NCBI RefSeq assembly: GCF_000517425.1 | Contig: NZ_CP006569.1 | Coordinates: forward strand, 4,454,760 to 4,518,759 | From: Sodalis praecaptivus | GTDB taxonomy: Bacteria > Pseudomonadota > Gammaproteobacteria > Enterobacterales > Enterobacteriaceae | Length of the DNA: 64,000 nucleotides | Direction of reading: 5' to 3' | Part shown: piece after piece, positions 42,277 to 64,000 of the stretch | Layout of the letters: every line of letters begins with the position of its first letter | Numbering within the stretch: the stretch's first letter is position 1 | Made by a program: the position numbers and the translations under genes | The notes under the pieces: model-generated | What the model saw: the letters and a program-made list of their open reading frames with translations, nothing else | What the model was told of the DNA's origin: nothing | The model's database searches: none

Positions 42277-42285
42277 GGGTGCCCC
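42260..42285 (-). terminator. hupA terminator overlapping the yjaH start
   Basis: On the minus strand GGGGCACCCATGCCCC forms a 6-bp stem with a 4-nt loop, followed by TTTTGTCTT. The loop holds part of the yjaH start codon, so the same element may stop transcripts from hupA and hide the yjaH start in those that read through. Confidence 0.7.
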
Positions 42286-42316
42286 TCTGCTTATTGTTTT
42301 CACCTGCACACTGCGT

Positions 42317-42589
42317 TTATTTGACTGCGTCTTTCAGTGCTTTACCAGAAACAAAGGCAGGTACGTTGGCAGCTGCGATTTTGATTTCTTTGCCAGTCTG
42401 CGGATTGCGGCCAGTGCGTTCGCTACGATGATTAATTTTGAAAGTGCCGAAACCAACCAATTGTACTGCATCACCCTCTTTAAGAGACTCGGTAATTGCT
42501 GCCAAAGTGGATTCCAGCGCAGACTTCGCTTGTGCTTTAGAAAGATCAGCTTTATCAGCAATTACATCAATCAGTTGAGTCTTGTTCAT
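42317..42589 (-). CDS. hupA: DNA-binding protein HU-alpha
   Basis: 90-residue nucleoid protein that bends and compacts DNA as a dimer. The sequence is nearly identical to E. coli HU-alpha: [20 protein letters not shown], the DNA-arm region [21 protein letters not shown], and KALKDAVK at the end. Ribosome site AAGGAT. Confidence 0.98.
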   Translation of the reverse strand: MNKTQLIDVIADKADLSKAQAKSALESTLAAITESLKEGDAVQLVGFGTFKINHRSERTGRNPQTGKEIKIAAANVPAFVSGKALKDAVK

Positions 42590-42778
42590 ATGTTATCCTT
42601 ACAGTGTGTTTATCGCTTGCTAAGCATCGAGTGCGACGGATATGCCGATTGACAGCACTCTCCTGCATACACGCACCGATAGCCACTTTTTTCACGCCCC
42701 CCAAATGTAGACCAGACAGGGTGCTAATGTGAAGCCTTATGGACCAGCAAAACAGGTGTTAAATCACGTTTTTCTGCC

Positions 42779-43369
42779 TTATTGCTGCAAATTTATCCCA
42801 ATATTGCTAATTCCGGCCTCGCGCAGATCGGCGCGCAGTCCTTTAATCAATTCAATGTCGCGTTCTTCGCTGGCCGCCAATAAACGGTAAATTTCCCATT
42901 GCACATCCCATTCCTGCTCAATGGCCGGCAATGCATTTAGCTCTTCTTCGGTCATTTCCCGTTCCGCTTGGGTCATTTCCACCATCGCCACGCTACGAAT
43001 AGACGTCTCGCTTACGGTGACGGCATGCGCCAACGTTTCTCCGCTCAAGCGAGAGTGAAGAAGTTCACTTAAAGCGACACAGGCGTCTATTGCGGGATAA
43101 ACGCCGTAAAAATTATAATCATCGGCGGCCGGAATCGCTTCCTCAAGTTTTTCCAGCTGCAAATCGAAATTGACCTTAGCATCTTTTACTACCAGCGTCT
43201 CCCAGACGAGATCCAGAATGCGCCGAAAAATCGCCGCGTCGCCAAAGGCGGTTTGTAGACAAAACAGCTGATAGTTAGGATACATGCGCTCACAGAGGGA
43301 AGCCATAAACGTGATATGTTGCCAGCTTTCCAGCTTTTCCAGGCGCAAATGTATCGGATTACGTAACAT
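42779..43369 (-). CDS. yjaG: DUF416 protein YjaG
   Basis: 196 residues, the E. coli length when started at 43369 (MLRNPIHLRLEKLESWQH); the in-frame ATG at 43381 would add four residues. All-helical cytosolic protein of unknown function, conserved as YPAIDACVALSELLHSRLSGETL and RDIELIKGLRADLREAG. It is 57 bp downstream of nfi and probably last in the nudC-hemE-nfi-yjaG unit. Confidence 0.93.
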   Translation of the reverse strand: MLRNPIHLRLEKLESWQHITFMASLCERMYPNYQLFCLQTAFGDAAIFRRILDLVWETLVVKDAKVNFDLQLEKLEEAIPAADDYNFYGVYPAIDACVALSELLHSRLSGETLAHAVTVSETSIRSVAMVEMTQAEREMTEEELNALPAIEQEWDVQWEIYRLLAASEERDIELIKGLRADLREAGISNIGINLQQ

Positions 43370-43426
43370 TGGGTGTCCCATTACTCTTTATCTTGCGCGC
43401 AGTTTACCTGAAATTCGCGCCAGACC

Positions 43427-44122
43427 CTATTGCGGCGGGAAAAAGTCCGCTTCATCCCGCCCCTGCTGCCAGCGCTGAAAAGCCGTGCGGTTCGATGCCA
43501 CCGCATCCGCCCAGCGCGTCGGCTCCGGCAAGCGGTAGCCGCGCATGCAAAGTTGCACCCAATGCAGGGCCGACTTCAGCCCCACCCGATGGCCGGTGGA
43601 AATAAACAGCGGATTGCAGCGCGGTTTGCTGCGCCACACCCAGGCCAGTTGCTCGCCTTTGTCCATCAGCGGCGCCAGCGCTCCCTCCTCTTCCGCCAGC
43701 GACGCGAATTGACCGCATAAGCGTCGCTTGGCCACGCCGATGGTCGGGATATCCACCAACAGGCCGAAATGGCTCGCTACGCCCAAACGCCGCGGATGCG
43801 AAATGCCATGACCGTCCACCAGCAACAAATCGGGACGGCGGCCAAGCTTGTCCCATGCCGCCAGCAGCGCCGGATATTCGCGAAACGACAAAAAGCCGGG
43901 AATATAGGGCATTGTCGTGGCGACACGCGCCACCTGATATTCCAAGAGCTCCAGCGACGGAAAGCGCAGCAGGGCAATGGCGGCGCGCGTGACCTCGCCC
44001 CCTTGCTCAAAGCCGACATCGGCGCCGGCGATAAGCGCAGGCTGGGTAAAGGCGAAATCGTCGTGGCGTATAATTTTTCCCGCCGTGGCTAGCTGTTCGG
44101 CGCGCAGCGCTGCGATATCCAT
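43427..44122 (-). CDS. nfi: Endonuclease V
   Basis: Repair enzyme that cuts next to deoxyinosine in damaged DNA. 231 residues (E. coli 223). The catalytic Asp residues are in [12 protein letters not shown] (near 35) and [15 protein letters not shown] (near 110), and the wedge residues in [19 protein letters not shown] are conserved. It lies 11 bp after hemE. Confidence 0.96.
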   Translation of the reverse strand: MDIAALRAEQLATAGKIIRHDDFAFTQPALIAGADVGFEQGGEVTRAAIALLRFPSLELLEYQVARVATTMPYIPGFLSFREYPALLAAWDKLGRRPDLLLVDGHGISHPRRLGVASHFGLLVDIPTIGVAKRRLCGQFASLAEEEGALAPLMDKGEQLAWVWRSKPRCNPLFISTGHRVGLKSALHWVQLCMRGYRLPEPTRWADAVASNRTAFQRWQQGRDEADFFPPQ

Positions 44123-44133
44123 ACGTCTATGTC

Positions 44134-45198
44134 CTAGCGGTGATAAGGCTGCGACAGCCGGTGTACCGCCTCAACGAAATGGCCCGCGTGCGCCGGCGGC
44201 ACATCCTGATGAATGCCGTGCCCAAGATTGAAGATATGCCCCTCGCCCGGGCCGAAACCCTTCAGTATAGCGGCCACTTCGCGCTCGATTCGCGCCGGGG
44301 AGCCGTAGAGCACCGACGGGTCCATATTCCCCTGCAATGCCACCTTGTCGCCAACCCGGCGGCGAGCGTCCGCAATATCGGTGCTCCAGTCAAGGCCGAG
44401 CGCATCGCAACCGGTGGCGGCCATCGCTTCCAGCCATTGGCCGCCGCCTTTGGTAAATAGCGTTACCGGCACCCGGCGGCCCTCATGTTCACGCTGGAGG
44501 CCGTCAACGATTTTGTGCATATAGTGCAGCGAAAATTCGCGATAATCCGCGCCGGTCAGCGCGCCGCCCCAGGTGTCGAACAGCATGACCGCCTGGGCGC
44601 CCGCGCGGATTTGGCCGTTCAGATACAACACCACGCTGTCCGCCAGTTTATCCAGCAGCAAATGCAGCGTTGCCGGCTCGGCGTACAGCATCTGTTTAAT
44701 TTTGGTGAAGGCCTTGGAGCTGCCGCCCTCCACCATATAGGTGGCCAGCGTCCAGGGGCTGCCCGAGAAACCGATTAACGGAACCGCCCCCTCCAGACGC
44801 CCGCGAATGGTGCGCACCGCGTTCATCACATAGCCAAGCTCCTGCTCGGGATCGGGGATCGGCAGGTGTTCCACGTCGCGTCGGCTTTGTATGGGACGCG
44901 CAAAGCGCGGCCCTTCGCCCTGTTCAAACCACAGGCCCAGTCCCATGGCGTCCGGGACGGTGAGAATATCGGAAAACAGGATGGCGGCGTCGAGCGGGTA
45001 GCGGCGCAGCGGTTGCAGCGTCACCTCACAGGCCAGATCGGCATTGCGGCACAGCGACATGAAATCGCCAGCCTCGGCGCGCGTGACTTTGTATTCCGGC
45101 AAATAACGGCCGGCCTGGCGCATCATCCAGACCGGCGTGACGTCGACCGGCTGGCGCAGCAGGGCGCGCAAATAGCGGTCGTTTTTCAATTCACTCAT
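44134..45198 (-). CDS. hemE: Uroporphyrinogen decarboxylase
   Basis: Removes four carboxyl groups from uroporphyrinogen III to give coproporphyrinogen III in haem synthesis. 354 residues from the ATG at 45198, equal to E. coli. Signatures: [15 protein letters not shown] near the N-terminus, [15 protein letters not shown] with the catalytic Asp, and [17 protein letters not shown]. An in-frame ATG at 45234 is unlikely. Confidence 0.98.
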   Translation of the reverse strand: MSELKNDRYLRALLRQPVDVTPVWMMRQAGRYLPEYKVTRAEAGDFMSLCRNADLACEVTLQPLRRYPLDAAILFSDILTVPDAMGLGLWFEQGEGPRFARPIQSRRDVEHLPIPDPEQELGYVMNAVRTIRGRLEGAVPLIGFSGSPWTLATYMVEGGSSKAFTKIKQMLYAEPATLHLLLDKLADSVVLYLNGQIRAGAQAVMLFDTWGGALTGADYREFSLHYMHKIVDGLQREHEGRRVPVTLFTKGGGQWLEAMAATGCDALGLDWSTDIADARRRVGDKVALQGNMDPSVLYGSPARIEREVAAILKGFGPGEGHIFNLGHGIHQDVPPAHAGHFVEAVHRLSQPYHR

Positions 45199-45246
45199 TC
45201 GGGTATCCTTGCTGTTATGGGTGAATTGTAGCATGGGCGCCGGGTT

Positions 45247-46017
45247 TTACCGATGCGCGCGACAAAGGGCAACGGTATCTTCAATCAACCGGCGCGCCAC
45301 GGTCCCGGGCGGCGGCAGCAGCGGTAGCGCGTCGTAACGATACCAGCCGGCGTCGAGAAGCTCGCGCGGATCATGCTGGATGTCGCCCCGGTCATAATCG
45401 GCCATAAACGCCATCATCAGCGAATGGGGAAACGGCCAGGGCTGGGAGGTCACGTAACGCACATTTTTCACCTGCACCTGCGTTTCCTCCATCACTTCAC
45501 GCGCGACGCATTGCTCCAGCGTTTCGCCCACTTCAACAAAGCCGGCCAGCACGGTATAAATGTCTCCGCGATGGCGGCTGTGGCGCGCCAGCAAAATCTG
45601 GTCATCGCGGCGGATGGCCACGATAATGCAGGGGGCGATTTGCGGGTAATAACGTTCGTGGCAGTGATCGCATAGGCAGGCCCATTCCGTTTTGCTCAAG
45701 CGCATCCGGTGGCCGCAATAACCGCAATGACGATGCGAACGGAAGAACTCCGCAAGCTGCACGCCCCGCCCGGCCAGTTGGAACAGGCCCGGCTCGGCAT
45801 CCAGCATTTGCCGCACCGATCCCATGTCCCGCGGCATCGTTTGGCGCACCAGCCAGACCGGATCCCCCGCCCATTCGCCGATGGGCAGCGCCAGCATGCC
45901 GGTCAGTCCCGCATCCGCCGCGCTGCCGAAAGGCAGTTCCCCCTGCGGCAGCCAGAGTTTGGCCTCTTGGCTGACCACCCACCAGCCCCGTTCATACCCG
46001 CTAAGTTCGTGTTCCAT
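45247..46017 (-). CDS. nudC: NADH pyrophosphatase / RNA deNADding enzyme NudC
   Basis: Nudix hydrolase that cleaves NADH and removes NAD caps from RNA. 256 residues. A zinc site of four Cys (CGYCGHRM...CLCDHC) lies near residues 98-119, and the Nudix box [20 protein letters not shown] near 160-179. After the box, the usual small Ser-Gly is Thr-Gln here. The NudC tail motif [11 protein letters not shown] is conserved. It diverges from rsd and heads the hemE-nfi run. Confidence 0.95.
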   Translation of the reverse strand: MEHELSGYERGWWVVSQEAKLWLPQGELPFGSAADAGLTGMLALPIGEWAGDPVWLVRQTMPRDMGSVRQMLDAEPGLFQLAGRGVQLAEFFRSHRHCGYCGHRMRLSKTEWACLCDHCHERYYPQIAPCIIVAIRRDDQILLARHSRHRGDIYTVLAGFVEVGETLEQCVAREVMEETQVQVKNVRYVTSQPWPFPHSLMMAFMADYDRGDIQHDPRELLDAGWYRYDALPLLPPPGTVARRLIEDTVALCRAHR

Positions 46018-46124
46018 TTTAGTTGCACTACCTCTTATTCACTGGCAAGCTAGAAAACCTTAACGTTTTACTCGCTTTTATTTATCCGTCACGCAGCGTT
46101 ATTTTTATCACTTCGGAGTCAATC

Positions 46125-46625
46125 ATGCTAAACCAGTTGGAAAATCTGGCGAAATGCGTTGCTGGCAATAATGAATTTATTGATCAGTGGTTACAGGCCC
46201 GCAAGGGACTTTTGGTGGCGTACTACCATTTGATCGGCTTAAAGCCCAACAAAGAAAAGCATACTCCCCTGGACGAAGAAGCGCTGGACGCCTTTTGCCA
46301 TCAGTTGGTGGATTATCTCTCCGCCGGTCATTTCCACGTTTACGATCGTATCGTGCCGGAAGGGGAAACGACGTCCGCACTGATTTACAGCGCTCTACAG
46401 GAAAACACGCAGCAGATCATGGCGCTTTACGACAGTCACCTTGAAAGCGCTATCGACCACGACAACTATCTGGCGTTTCAGGAAGCGTTGTCGGGCGTGG
46501 GTGAAGCGTTGGCGAACCGTTTCATCCTTGAGGATAAACTGATTCAGCAGGCGCTGGAGTACAGTGTGCAGGCCGCATCGGCCCTCCCTGCCGCCAATAG
46601 CGCCGATATGGCCCGCCCGGCCTGA
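46125..46625 (+). CDS. rsd: Anti-sigma-70 factor Rsd
   Basis: Helical protein that binds RpoD region 4 in stationary phase and so favours alternative sigma factors. 166 residues from ATG 46125 (MLNQLENLAKCVAGNN), with CGGAG upstream; a frame from 46023 adds an unrelated segment. LLVAYYHLIGLKP, FCHQLVDYLSAGHFHVYDRI and IDHDNYLAFQEALS match the E. coli protein. The tail is Ala-rich and slightly longer. Confidence 0.95.
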   Translation: MLNQLENLAKCVAGNNEFIDQWLQARKGLLVAYYHLIGLKPNKEKHTPLDEEALDAFCHQLVDYLSAGHFHVYDRIVPEGETTSALIYSALQENTQQIMALYDSHLESAIDHDNYLAFQEALSGVGEALANRFILEDKLIQQALEYSVQAASALPAANSADMARPA

Positions 46626-46710
46626 ATCTCCCCGGTAACGGTCAGCGCCGACGTTGCCATTTAGTGCCAAGAAATTGTAGTCTGTAGCGGTCCGCCTGGC
46701 GGACCATCAT

Positions 46711-46807
46711 CTTGTCGGAGTGCCCAGCGCGTATGTTACGCCGGGCTGAGACCGTTCATTCGGGATCCGCGGAACCTGATCAGGTTAAAACCTGCGAAGG
46801 GAACAAG
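46711..46807 (+). promoter_or_regulatory. TPP riboswitch of the thiamine operon
   Basis: A typical thi-box: CTTGT (46711-46715) pairs with ACAAG (46803-46807) as P1; GGGCTGAGA (46743-46751) and GAACCTGATCAGGTTAAAAC (46772-46791) with GCGAAGGGA are the conserved TPP-binding parts. Thiamine pyrophosphate should switch off thiC and the genes behind it. Confidence 0.97.
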
Positions 46808-46884
46808 AGTAATTCATTCTGTCTGGCGTCATTGCCCCTCATCACGGCCGCGGCGCCATTCATTACTCCCCGCAACGCTCCTGA

Positions 46885-49478
<2,594 letters not shown>

Positions 49479-49489
<11 letters not shown>

Positions 49490-50345
49490 ACCCCGACGCA
49501 CCACGGCCGACGCCGACCGCTTGCCCGAGGCTAAGGGCGGCCGTTCGTCAGAGACGTTAGACGATCAGGCTTTTATGCGCTACAGCCGCCAGCTGTTGTT
49601 GCAAGATATCGGCGTAGAGGGCCAGCAACGGCTACAGGCGGCAACGGTGCTGCTGGCGGGGCTGGGCGGACTGGGTTCGCCGGCCGCCCTGTATTTGGCG
49701 GCGGCCGGTGTCGGCACGCTGCTGCTGGCGGATGACGATGCGCTGCACATTACCAATTTACAGCGGCAAATCCTCTATCGCACCGCCGATCTCGGCCGGT
49801 CGAAAGCGGAACTGGCGCAGCGCGAACTGACGGCGCTCAATCCCGGCGGCCGCTACCTGCCCCTTACGCGGCGGCTGGCGGGCGACTGGCTTGACGAGCA
49901 GGTTGCGCGCGCCGATTTGGTACTGGATTGTAGCGATAACATGGCGACCCGCCACGCCATCAATGCCGCCTGTGTGCGGCGAGGGCTCCCCCTGATTAGC
50001 GCCAGCGCGGTCGGTTTCGACGGCCAATTGTTGATAGTGCGCCCGCCGTGGCGCGAAGGTTGCTATGCCTGCCTGTTTCCCGAGAAAGAGGAGGTACAGC
50101 GCAACTGCCGCACCGCCGGCGTGCTGGGTCCGGTGGTTGGCATGATGGGCACGCTGCAGGCGCTCGAGGCAATTAAGCTTCTCTGCGGCCTCCACGGCGA
50201 TAGCCCCGATCAATTGCGGCTGTTCGACGGCAAAACCCTGCAATGGCGCACCCTGCGCCTGAACCGCGATCCCCACTGCCCCGTCTGCGCCGCCGCGTTA
50301 GCGCGCCCCGCGTCGACCGCGGGGACCGCACGGAGAACCCTTTGA
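49479..50345 (+). CDS. thiF: ThiS adenylyltransferase ThiF
   Basis: E1-like enzyme that adenylates the C-terminal glycine of ThiS so it can receive sulfur. 288 residues, about 37 more than E. coli. The N-terminus has an extra hydrophilic stretch of about 30 residues before [22 protein letters not shown]-binding [35 protein letters not shown], and two zinc CxxC pairs (CYAC and CPVC) are present. GGAG precedes the ATG. Confidence 0.95.
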
Positions 50346-50545
50346 TGAAAATCACGCTCAATGACCGCCCGCTGACGCTGACGCACCCGGTGACGCTGGA
50401 TGCCTTACTCACGGAGCATCACCACCCGGGGCCGGGCATCGCTCTGGCCGTGAATCAAACCATTATCCCGCGCCGCCAATGGACACAATACCGGGTGCAG
50501 GACGGTGACGATATTCTCTTATTCCAGGCAATCGCCGGAGGCTGA
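50345..50545 (+). CDS. thiS: Sulfur carrier protein ThiS
   Basis: 66-residue ubiquitin-like carrier ending in GG (LLFQAIAGG), the thiocarboxylate donor for the thiazole ring. The ATG at 50345 shares one base with the ThiF stop (TGATG). The length equals E. coli ThiS. Confidence 0.96.
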   Translation: MKITLNDRPLTLTHPVTLDALLTEHHHPGPGIALAVNQTIIPRRQWTQYRVQDGDDILLFQAIAGG

Positions 50546-50548
50546 CCC

Positions 50549-51331
50549 ATGTTTACCCTTGCAGATACCCCATTCCGGTCACGGTTATTCACCGGTACCG
50601 GCAAATTCGCCTCGGCGCAGCTGATGCTGGACGCCATCCTCGCCTCCGGCAGCGAACTGGTTACCCTGGCGATGCGTCGGGTAGACTTACGCGGCGGTGA
50701 CGACGCGCTACTGCCGGCATTACGACAGGCCGGTGTCCGGCTGCTGCCCAACACGTCCGGCGCCAAAACCGCCGATGAGGCGCTGTTCGCCGCCCGTCTG
50801 GCGCGCGAGGCGTTAGGCACCCACTGGATCAAACTCGAGATCCATCCGGACATGCAATATCTGCTGCCCGATCCGATAGAAACGTTAAAAGCAGCGGAGC
50901 AACTGGTCAAAGAGGGGTTTGTAGTATTGCCCTATTGCGGCGCCGATCCGGTGCTTTGCCGTCGGCTGGCGGAGGCGGGCTGCGCCGCGGTGATGCCGCT
51001 GGGATCGCCTATCGGCTCTAATCAAGGACTGCAAACGCGCGATTTCCTGCGCATTATCATCGACCAGGCGCAGGTCCCGGTCGTCGTCGATGCGGGTATC
51101 GGCGCCCCCAGTCAGGCGTTGGAAGCGCTGGAAATGGGCGCGGATGCGGTGTTGGTGAACACCGCTATCGCCGTGGCGCAAGATCCCGTTGCCATGGCCC
51201 GCGCTTTCCGGGTCGCCCTGGAGGCCGGCGAACTCGCCCGCCAGGCGGGTCTGGCGCCGCGCCGTCGTCAGGCCAGCGCCACCAGTCCGTTAACCGGCTT
51301 CTTAACACCGACCGCGGAGGCGCAATCATGA
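50549..51331 (+). CDS. thiG: Thiazole synthase ThiG
   Basis: Forms the thiazole phosphate from deoxyxylulose phosphate, dehydroglycine and ThiS thiocarboxylate. 260 residues. The Schiff-base Lys is in WIKLEIHPD (near 95), with [10 protein letters not shown] at the start, [13 protein letters not shown] and [11 protein letters not shown] as phosphate-binding loops. It overlaps thiH (ATGA). Confidence 0.97.
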   Translation: MFTLADTPFRSRLFTGTGKFASAQLMLDAILASGSELVTLAMRRVDLRGGDDALLPALRQAGVRLLPNTSGAKTADEALFAARLAREALGTHWIKLEIHPDMQYLLPDPIETLKAAEQLVKEGFVVLPYCGADPVLCRRLAEAGCAAVMPLGSPIGSNQGLQTRDFLRIIIDQAQVPVVVDAGIGAPSQALEALEMGADAVLVNTAIAVAQDPVAMARAFRVALEAGELARQAGLAPRRRQASATSPLTGFLTPTAEAQS

Positions 51332-52470
51332 CCACCTTCACGCAGCACTGGCAACAGCTCCAGTGGGACGACGTCGGCATGCGGATCCACAGCCAGACGG
51401 CCGCCGATGTCGAGCGCGCGCTGGCGGCGGACAATCCCGGACCGGAGGAGATGATGGCGCTGCTGTCGCCGGCGGCGCTGGCGTATCTCGAGCCGTTGGC
51501 CCAGCGGGCGCAGCGGTTGACCCGCCGGCGCTTTGGCAACACCATCAATTTCTACCTTCCGCTCTATTTGTCTAATCTGTGCGCCAATGACTGTACCTAT
51601 TGCGGCTTCTCCATGAGCAACCGCATCCGCCGCAAAACGCTGAATGAACAGGAGATCCTGAGCGAATGCCGCGCCATCCGCGCCAAAGGTATCGACAATG
51701 TGCTGCTGGTCACCGGCGAGCATAAGAGTAAAGTGGGCATCGACTATTTCCGCCGCTACGTGCCGCTGGTGCGCCAGGCGTTCAGTTCGCTGATGATGGA
51801 AGTGCAGCCGCTATCCCAGGCGGAGTATGCCGAGCTGAAAGGGCTGGGTTTGGACGGCGTGCTGGTATATCAAGAAACCTATCACCCGCCTACCTATCGG
51901 CGCCATCATTTGCGCGGGCAGAAGCAGGATTTTGTCTGGCGGCTCGAAACGCCGGATCGCCTGGCCCGGGCCGGGATCGACAAGATCGGCCTCGGCGCGC
52001 TTATCGGCCTTTCCGATAACTGGCGTGCCGACTGCTATATGGTGGCACAACATCTGCTTTATATGCGCCACACCTATTGGCAGAGCCGCTATTCGCTGTC
52101 GTTTCCCCGGTTACGCCCCTGCGCCGGCGGCGTCACGCCGGCCTCCCTAATGGACGAAGCTCAACTGCTACAGGTGATGTGCGCTTTTCGCCTGCTGGCG
52201 CCGGAAGTGGAGATATCCCTGTCGACCCGCGAATCCGCCCATTTCCGCGATCATGCGGTTCCTATCGTGGTCAATAGCGTCAGCGCCGGCTCCAAAACGC
52301 AGCCGGGCGGCTACGCCAGCGATCGGCCAGAGCTGGAGCAATTCCTGCCTCACGATAACCGCTCGCCCCAAGAGGTGGCGCAGGTCCTTACCCGCGCAGG
52401 GCTACAGCCGGTGTGGAAAGATTGGGATCCGTATCTGGGACGCGTGAGCGTCGCCGCCGACGGCGCCTGA
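51328..52470 (+). CDS. thiH: 2-iminoacetate (tyrosine lyase) synthase ThiH
   Basis: Radical SAM enzyme that cleaves tyrosine to dehydroglycine and p-cresol for the thiazole ring. 380 residues. The cluster motif [10 protein letters not shown] (C-x3-C-x2-C) is near residue 85, and [22 protein letters not shown] and [13 protein letters not shown] are conserved. Last gene of the thiamine operon, convergent with rpoC. Confidence 0.97.
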   Translation: MTTFTQHWQQLQWDDVGMRIHSQTAADVERALAADNPGPEEMMALLSPAALAYLEPLAQRAQRLTRRRFGNTINFYLPLYLSNLCANDCTYCGFSMSNRIRRKTLNEQEILSECRAIRAKGIDNVLLVTGEHKSKVGIDYFRRYVPLVRQAFSSLMMEVQPLSQAEYAELKGLGLDGVLVYQETYHPPTYRRHHLRGQKQDFVWRLETPDRLARAGIDKIGLGALIGLSDNWRADCYMVAQHLLYMRHTYWQSRYSLSFPRLRPCAGGVTPASLMDEAQLLQVMCAFRLLAPEVEISLSTRESAHFRDHAVPIVVNSVSAGSKTQPGGYASDRPELEQFLPHDNRSPQEVAQVLTRAGLQPVWKDWDPYLGRVSVAADGA

Positions 52471-52593
52471 GCGCGGGGAGAAAACCGCGCGCGCCGGCGC
52501 CGCTTGGCAACTTATCCGGGCGCGGCGACGGCGGATGTGGACAGATTGTTCCGGCTATCGAGGGCGCGCGGCCGTCCTCTTTCGAGCGGAGGT

Positions 52594-52624
52594 AAAAAAA
52601 AACCGCTCCCGAAGGAGCGGTTTT
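52594..52624. terminator. Bidirectional terminator between thiH and rpoC
   Basis: CCGCTCC (52603-52609) pairs with GGAGCGG (52614-52620), extended by an A-run on the left (52594-52602) and TTTT on the right, so the stem works for both convergent transcripts. It lies 34 bp after the rpoC stop. Confidence 0.92.
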
Positions 52625-52657
52625 GCTTTCGCCAGCGGCGAGGGACAATGCCGACAA

Positions 52658-56878
<4,221 letters not shown>

Positions 56879-56968
56879 GGATTGGCTCCTGTCGGAGTTG
56901 GACCTGTTAGGCGCCTGAAACGCTCAGGCGCCCTTATTACCAGTGCGAATCGCACCCGGGCGGAAAAA

Positions 56969-60997
<4,029 letters not shown>

Positions 60998-61322
60998 AGG
61001 GTTCCTCAGCTCGCTGACAAGTCGACCCACTCTGTCCGCCCTACTAGGACAGTACATGCAACACCATTTTCGTGTTCGGAGATTGGCTATCCTCTCCGCA
61101 ATACCTGTTTCTATCACTCTTAAATCATTTCGCTGCACTTTGCTAAACCAGGGAGGCTCGGCAGGCGATGCAGTATATTAAGTCGTCGATAGAAAAAAAT
61201 ATTGTGGTTAATCAGCAGCTAAATGATGTGAAACGCTACTGACCCCCTACAGCGCAAAAAGGCTGGTGACCCAAAAGCCACCAGCCATCAGCCTAAATCA
61301 GGCTGCAACCTGGAAGGTTAAC
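60998..61322 (-). other. rplL-rpoB intergenic region
   Basis: 325 bp, as in E. coli, where it holds an attenuator and an RNase III site that set the ratio of ribosomal proteins to polymerase. The attenuator is seen at 61256-61286. The in-frame extension of rpoB in this region has no family match. Confidence 0.75.
61256..61286 (-). terminator. Attenuator between rplL and rpoB
   Basis: On the minus strand GGCTGGTG (61286-61279) pairs with CACCAGCC (61268-61261) across a 10-nt loop, followed by five Ts (61260-61256). It lies about 37 bp after the rplL stop, where E. coli has its partial terminator. Confidence 0.9.
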
Positions 61323-61709
<387 letters not shown>

Positions 61710-61757
61710 TCAGAAAGTGTGTATACGTTTGCAATTGCTTCAGAATAGAGCCGGCGA

Positions 61758-62255
61758 TTATGCCGCTTCTTTCTGATCGCGCAGTGCGGCCAGCGTGCGA
61801 ACCAATTTGCCTGCAGAGGCTTCTTTCATGGCCGACATCAGGCGGGCGATTGCTTCTTCGTAAGTTGGCAGAGTTGCCAGGCGGTCGATCTGCGACGCCG
61901 GGATAACTTCGCCTTCAAAGGCTGCGGCTTTGACTTCAAAATTGGCATTGTCTTTGGCAAAAGCCTTGAACAAACGAGCGGCTGCGCCCGGGTGTTCGTT
62001 AGAAAATGCAATCAGGGTCGGACCGACAAACGTGTCTTTCAGGCACTCAAAAGGAGTGCCTTCAACGACGCGGCGCATCAGCGTGTTGCGAACAACGCGC
62101 ATGTAAACACCGGCTTCACGACCTGCTTTACGCAGTTCAGTCATTTTATCTACCGTCACGCCGCGAGAATCCGCGACAACGGCAGACAGCGCGCCTTTGG
62201 CTACTTCGCTGACTTCAGCAACAATCGCTTGTTTGTCTTGAAGATTTAATGCCAT
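61758..62255 (-). CDS. rplJ: 50S ribosomal protein L10
   Basis: 165 residues. It anchors the L7/L12 stalk and represses its own operon by binding the leader. The N-terminus [20 protein letters not shown] and the block [16 protein letters not shown] are conserved; the C-terminal helix binds L12 dimers. AGGAGC precedes the start. Confidence 0.98.
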   Translation of the reverse strand: MALNLQDKQAIVAEVSEVAKGALSAVVADSRGVTVDKMTELRKAGREAGVYMRVVRNTLMRRVVEGTPFECLKDTFVGPTLIAFSNEHPGAAARLFKAFAKDNANFEVKAAAFEGEVIPASQIDRLATLPTYEEAIARLMSAMKEASAGKLVRTLAALRDQKEAA

Positions 62256-62564
62256 TAGCTTGTGCTCCTGGATTTAGCCGGGGAAAATCCCCGGAACTCA
62301 CTTCACATACCGTCACAGTGACGGTAAGCGTCGACATACGGTGAGCAGAATCCAGCAAACGAATATGTTATTCAGGCTCTGTCACCGTCTACGCAGGAAA
62401 ATTAAGTGCTGTGACACACACCTGCGGTCTTGGACGGAGGCTTGGATAGGCCAAGCTCCAACCGAAAAAATCTTGGCGTTGCGCCCGCGGTCAAAAGGAA
62501 ACCGCTCCGGCGAAACTTCGGGCGTTAGATTCTAGACAAATCCAACGCCCGCGTAAAGCAATAA
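62256..62564 (-). promoter_or_regulatory. L10 leader (rplJ autoregulatory region)
   Basis: 309 bp between rplA and rplJ, as in E. coli, where the L10-L12 complex binds to repress translation. A perfect hairpin CCGGGGA-TTT-TCCCCGG lies at about 62279-62295, just before the ribosome site, and two further inverted repeats (CCGTCACTGTGACGG near 62314-62328, and GGAGCTTGGCCTATCCAAGCCTCC in its two arms near 62435-62458) are seen. The rplJ promoter should be near the rplA end. Confidence 0.75.
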
Positions 62565-63764
<1,200 letters not shown>

Positions 63765-63794
63765 TCAAGGACGCATAAAAACGAAAGGCGCGAA

Positions 63795-63823
63795 ATTTTA
63801 GATTAATTTCGCGCCCCGAGCAA
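63795..63823 (-). promoter_or_regulatory. Probable rplK promoter within a palindrome
   Basis: On the minus strand TTGCTC (63823-63818) and TAAAAT (63800-63795) have a 17-bp spacer. The -10 lies inside an 11-bp inverted repeat (63787-63797 with 63805-63815) followed by TTTCGTTTTT, which may also work as a partial terminator for nusG. Confidence 0.6.
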
Positions 63824-63843
63824 GCAAAAATGTGTTAGGCGAC

Positions 63844-64000
63844 TCAGCCTTTCTCGACCTGACCGAAGTCCAGCTCCACCGGCGTGGCGCGACCAAAGAT
63901 CGACACCGACACCTTCAGGCGGCTTTTCTCGTAGTCCACCTCTTCCACCACGCCGTTGAAGTCGGCGAAGGGACCATCGTTGACGCGAACCAGCTCGCCC
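63844..64000 (-). CDS. nusG: Transcription antitermination protein NusG, 3' part
   Basis: The visible 51 C-terminal residues, [20 protein letters not shown] then [10 protein letters not shown] and [11 protein letters not shown], form the KOW domain that contacts Rho and S10. The gene runs off the right edge. In E. coli the order secE-nusG-rplK is the same. Confidence 0.97.
   Translation of the reverse strand, partial: GELVRVNDGPFADFNGVVEEVDYEKSRLKVSVSIFGRATPVELDFGQVEKG

Overview
The window is an ordinary chromosomal core stretch of a GC-rich enteric bacterium carrying one accessory block. Gene content and order (ubiCA, yjbEFGH, pgi, lysC, yjbB, metH, metA, rrn, purHD, hupA, yjaG, nfi, hemE, nudC, rsd, thiCEFSGH, rpoCB, rplLJAK, nusG) follow the Escherichia coli order from memory, and the proteins and rRNAs are close to enterobacterial ones. 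The GC-rich codon use and expanded rRNA spacers suggest a Sodalis-like member of the Enterobacterales. That placement is inference. Almost every gene is intact and no insertion sequence, integrase, phage gene or CRISPR array was seen, which argues against a strongly decayed symbiont genome.

Layout. 1-8469: tail of a convergent gene, the ubiquinone genes ubiC-ubiA, the exopolysaccharide-type operon yjbEFGH and pgi, all on the minus strand. 8108-9834: promoter, lysine riboswitch and lysC. 10016-11686: yjbB. 11769-17365: a five-gene ABC transporter and phosphohydrolase operon with a divergent GntR/UTRA regulator, probably for phosphonate or phosphate-ester uptake. 17463-17785: a tandem hairpin array with a 34-bp period. 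17876-22251: an unassigned operon (class III aminotransferase, zinc dehydrogenase, a 41-codon ORF between hairpins, Dabb protein, DUF1349-like protein, SDR). 22669-22850: a second tandem array with a 62-bp composite period. 22901-26617: metH. In E. coli metH and yjbB are neighbours, so 11769-22900 reads as an insertion.

26760-30734: gntK with CRP and GntR sites, edd without eda, and metA with four met boxes and a MetR site. In E. coli aceBAK and iclR lie between metA and metH; they are missing here. 30921-38414: a small lipoprotein gene, a ladder of rrn terminators, and a complete rrn operon (16S, tRNA-Ile, tRNA-Ala, 23S, 5S) on the minus strand with P1 and P2. 38533-46625: PurR site, purHD, yjaH, hupA, yjaG, nfi, hemE, nudC and rsd. 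46711-52470: TPP riboswitch and the thiamine operon. 52594-64000: bidirectional terminator, rpoC, rpoB, attenuator, rplL, rplJ, L10 leader, rplA, rplK and the 3' end of nusG.

The core genes cover ubiquinone, aspartate-family amino acids, methionine, gluconate catabolism, purines, haem, thiamine, translation and transcription, with several classic feedback devices visible in the DNA. The strongest candidates for something new are the 17876-22251 operon with its small ORF, and the two hairpin arrays on either side of it.
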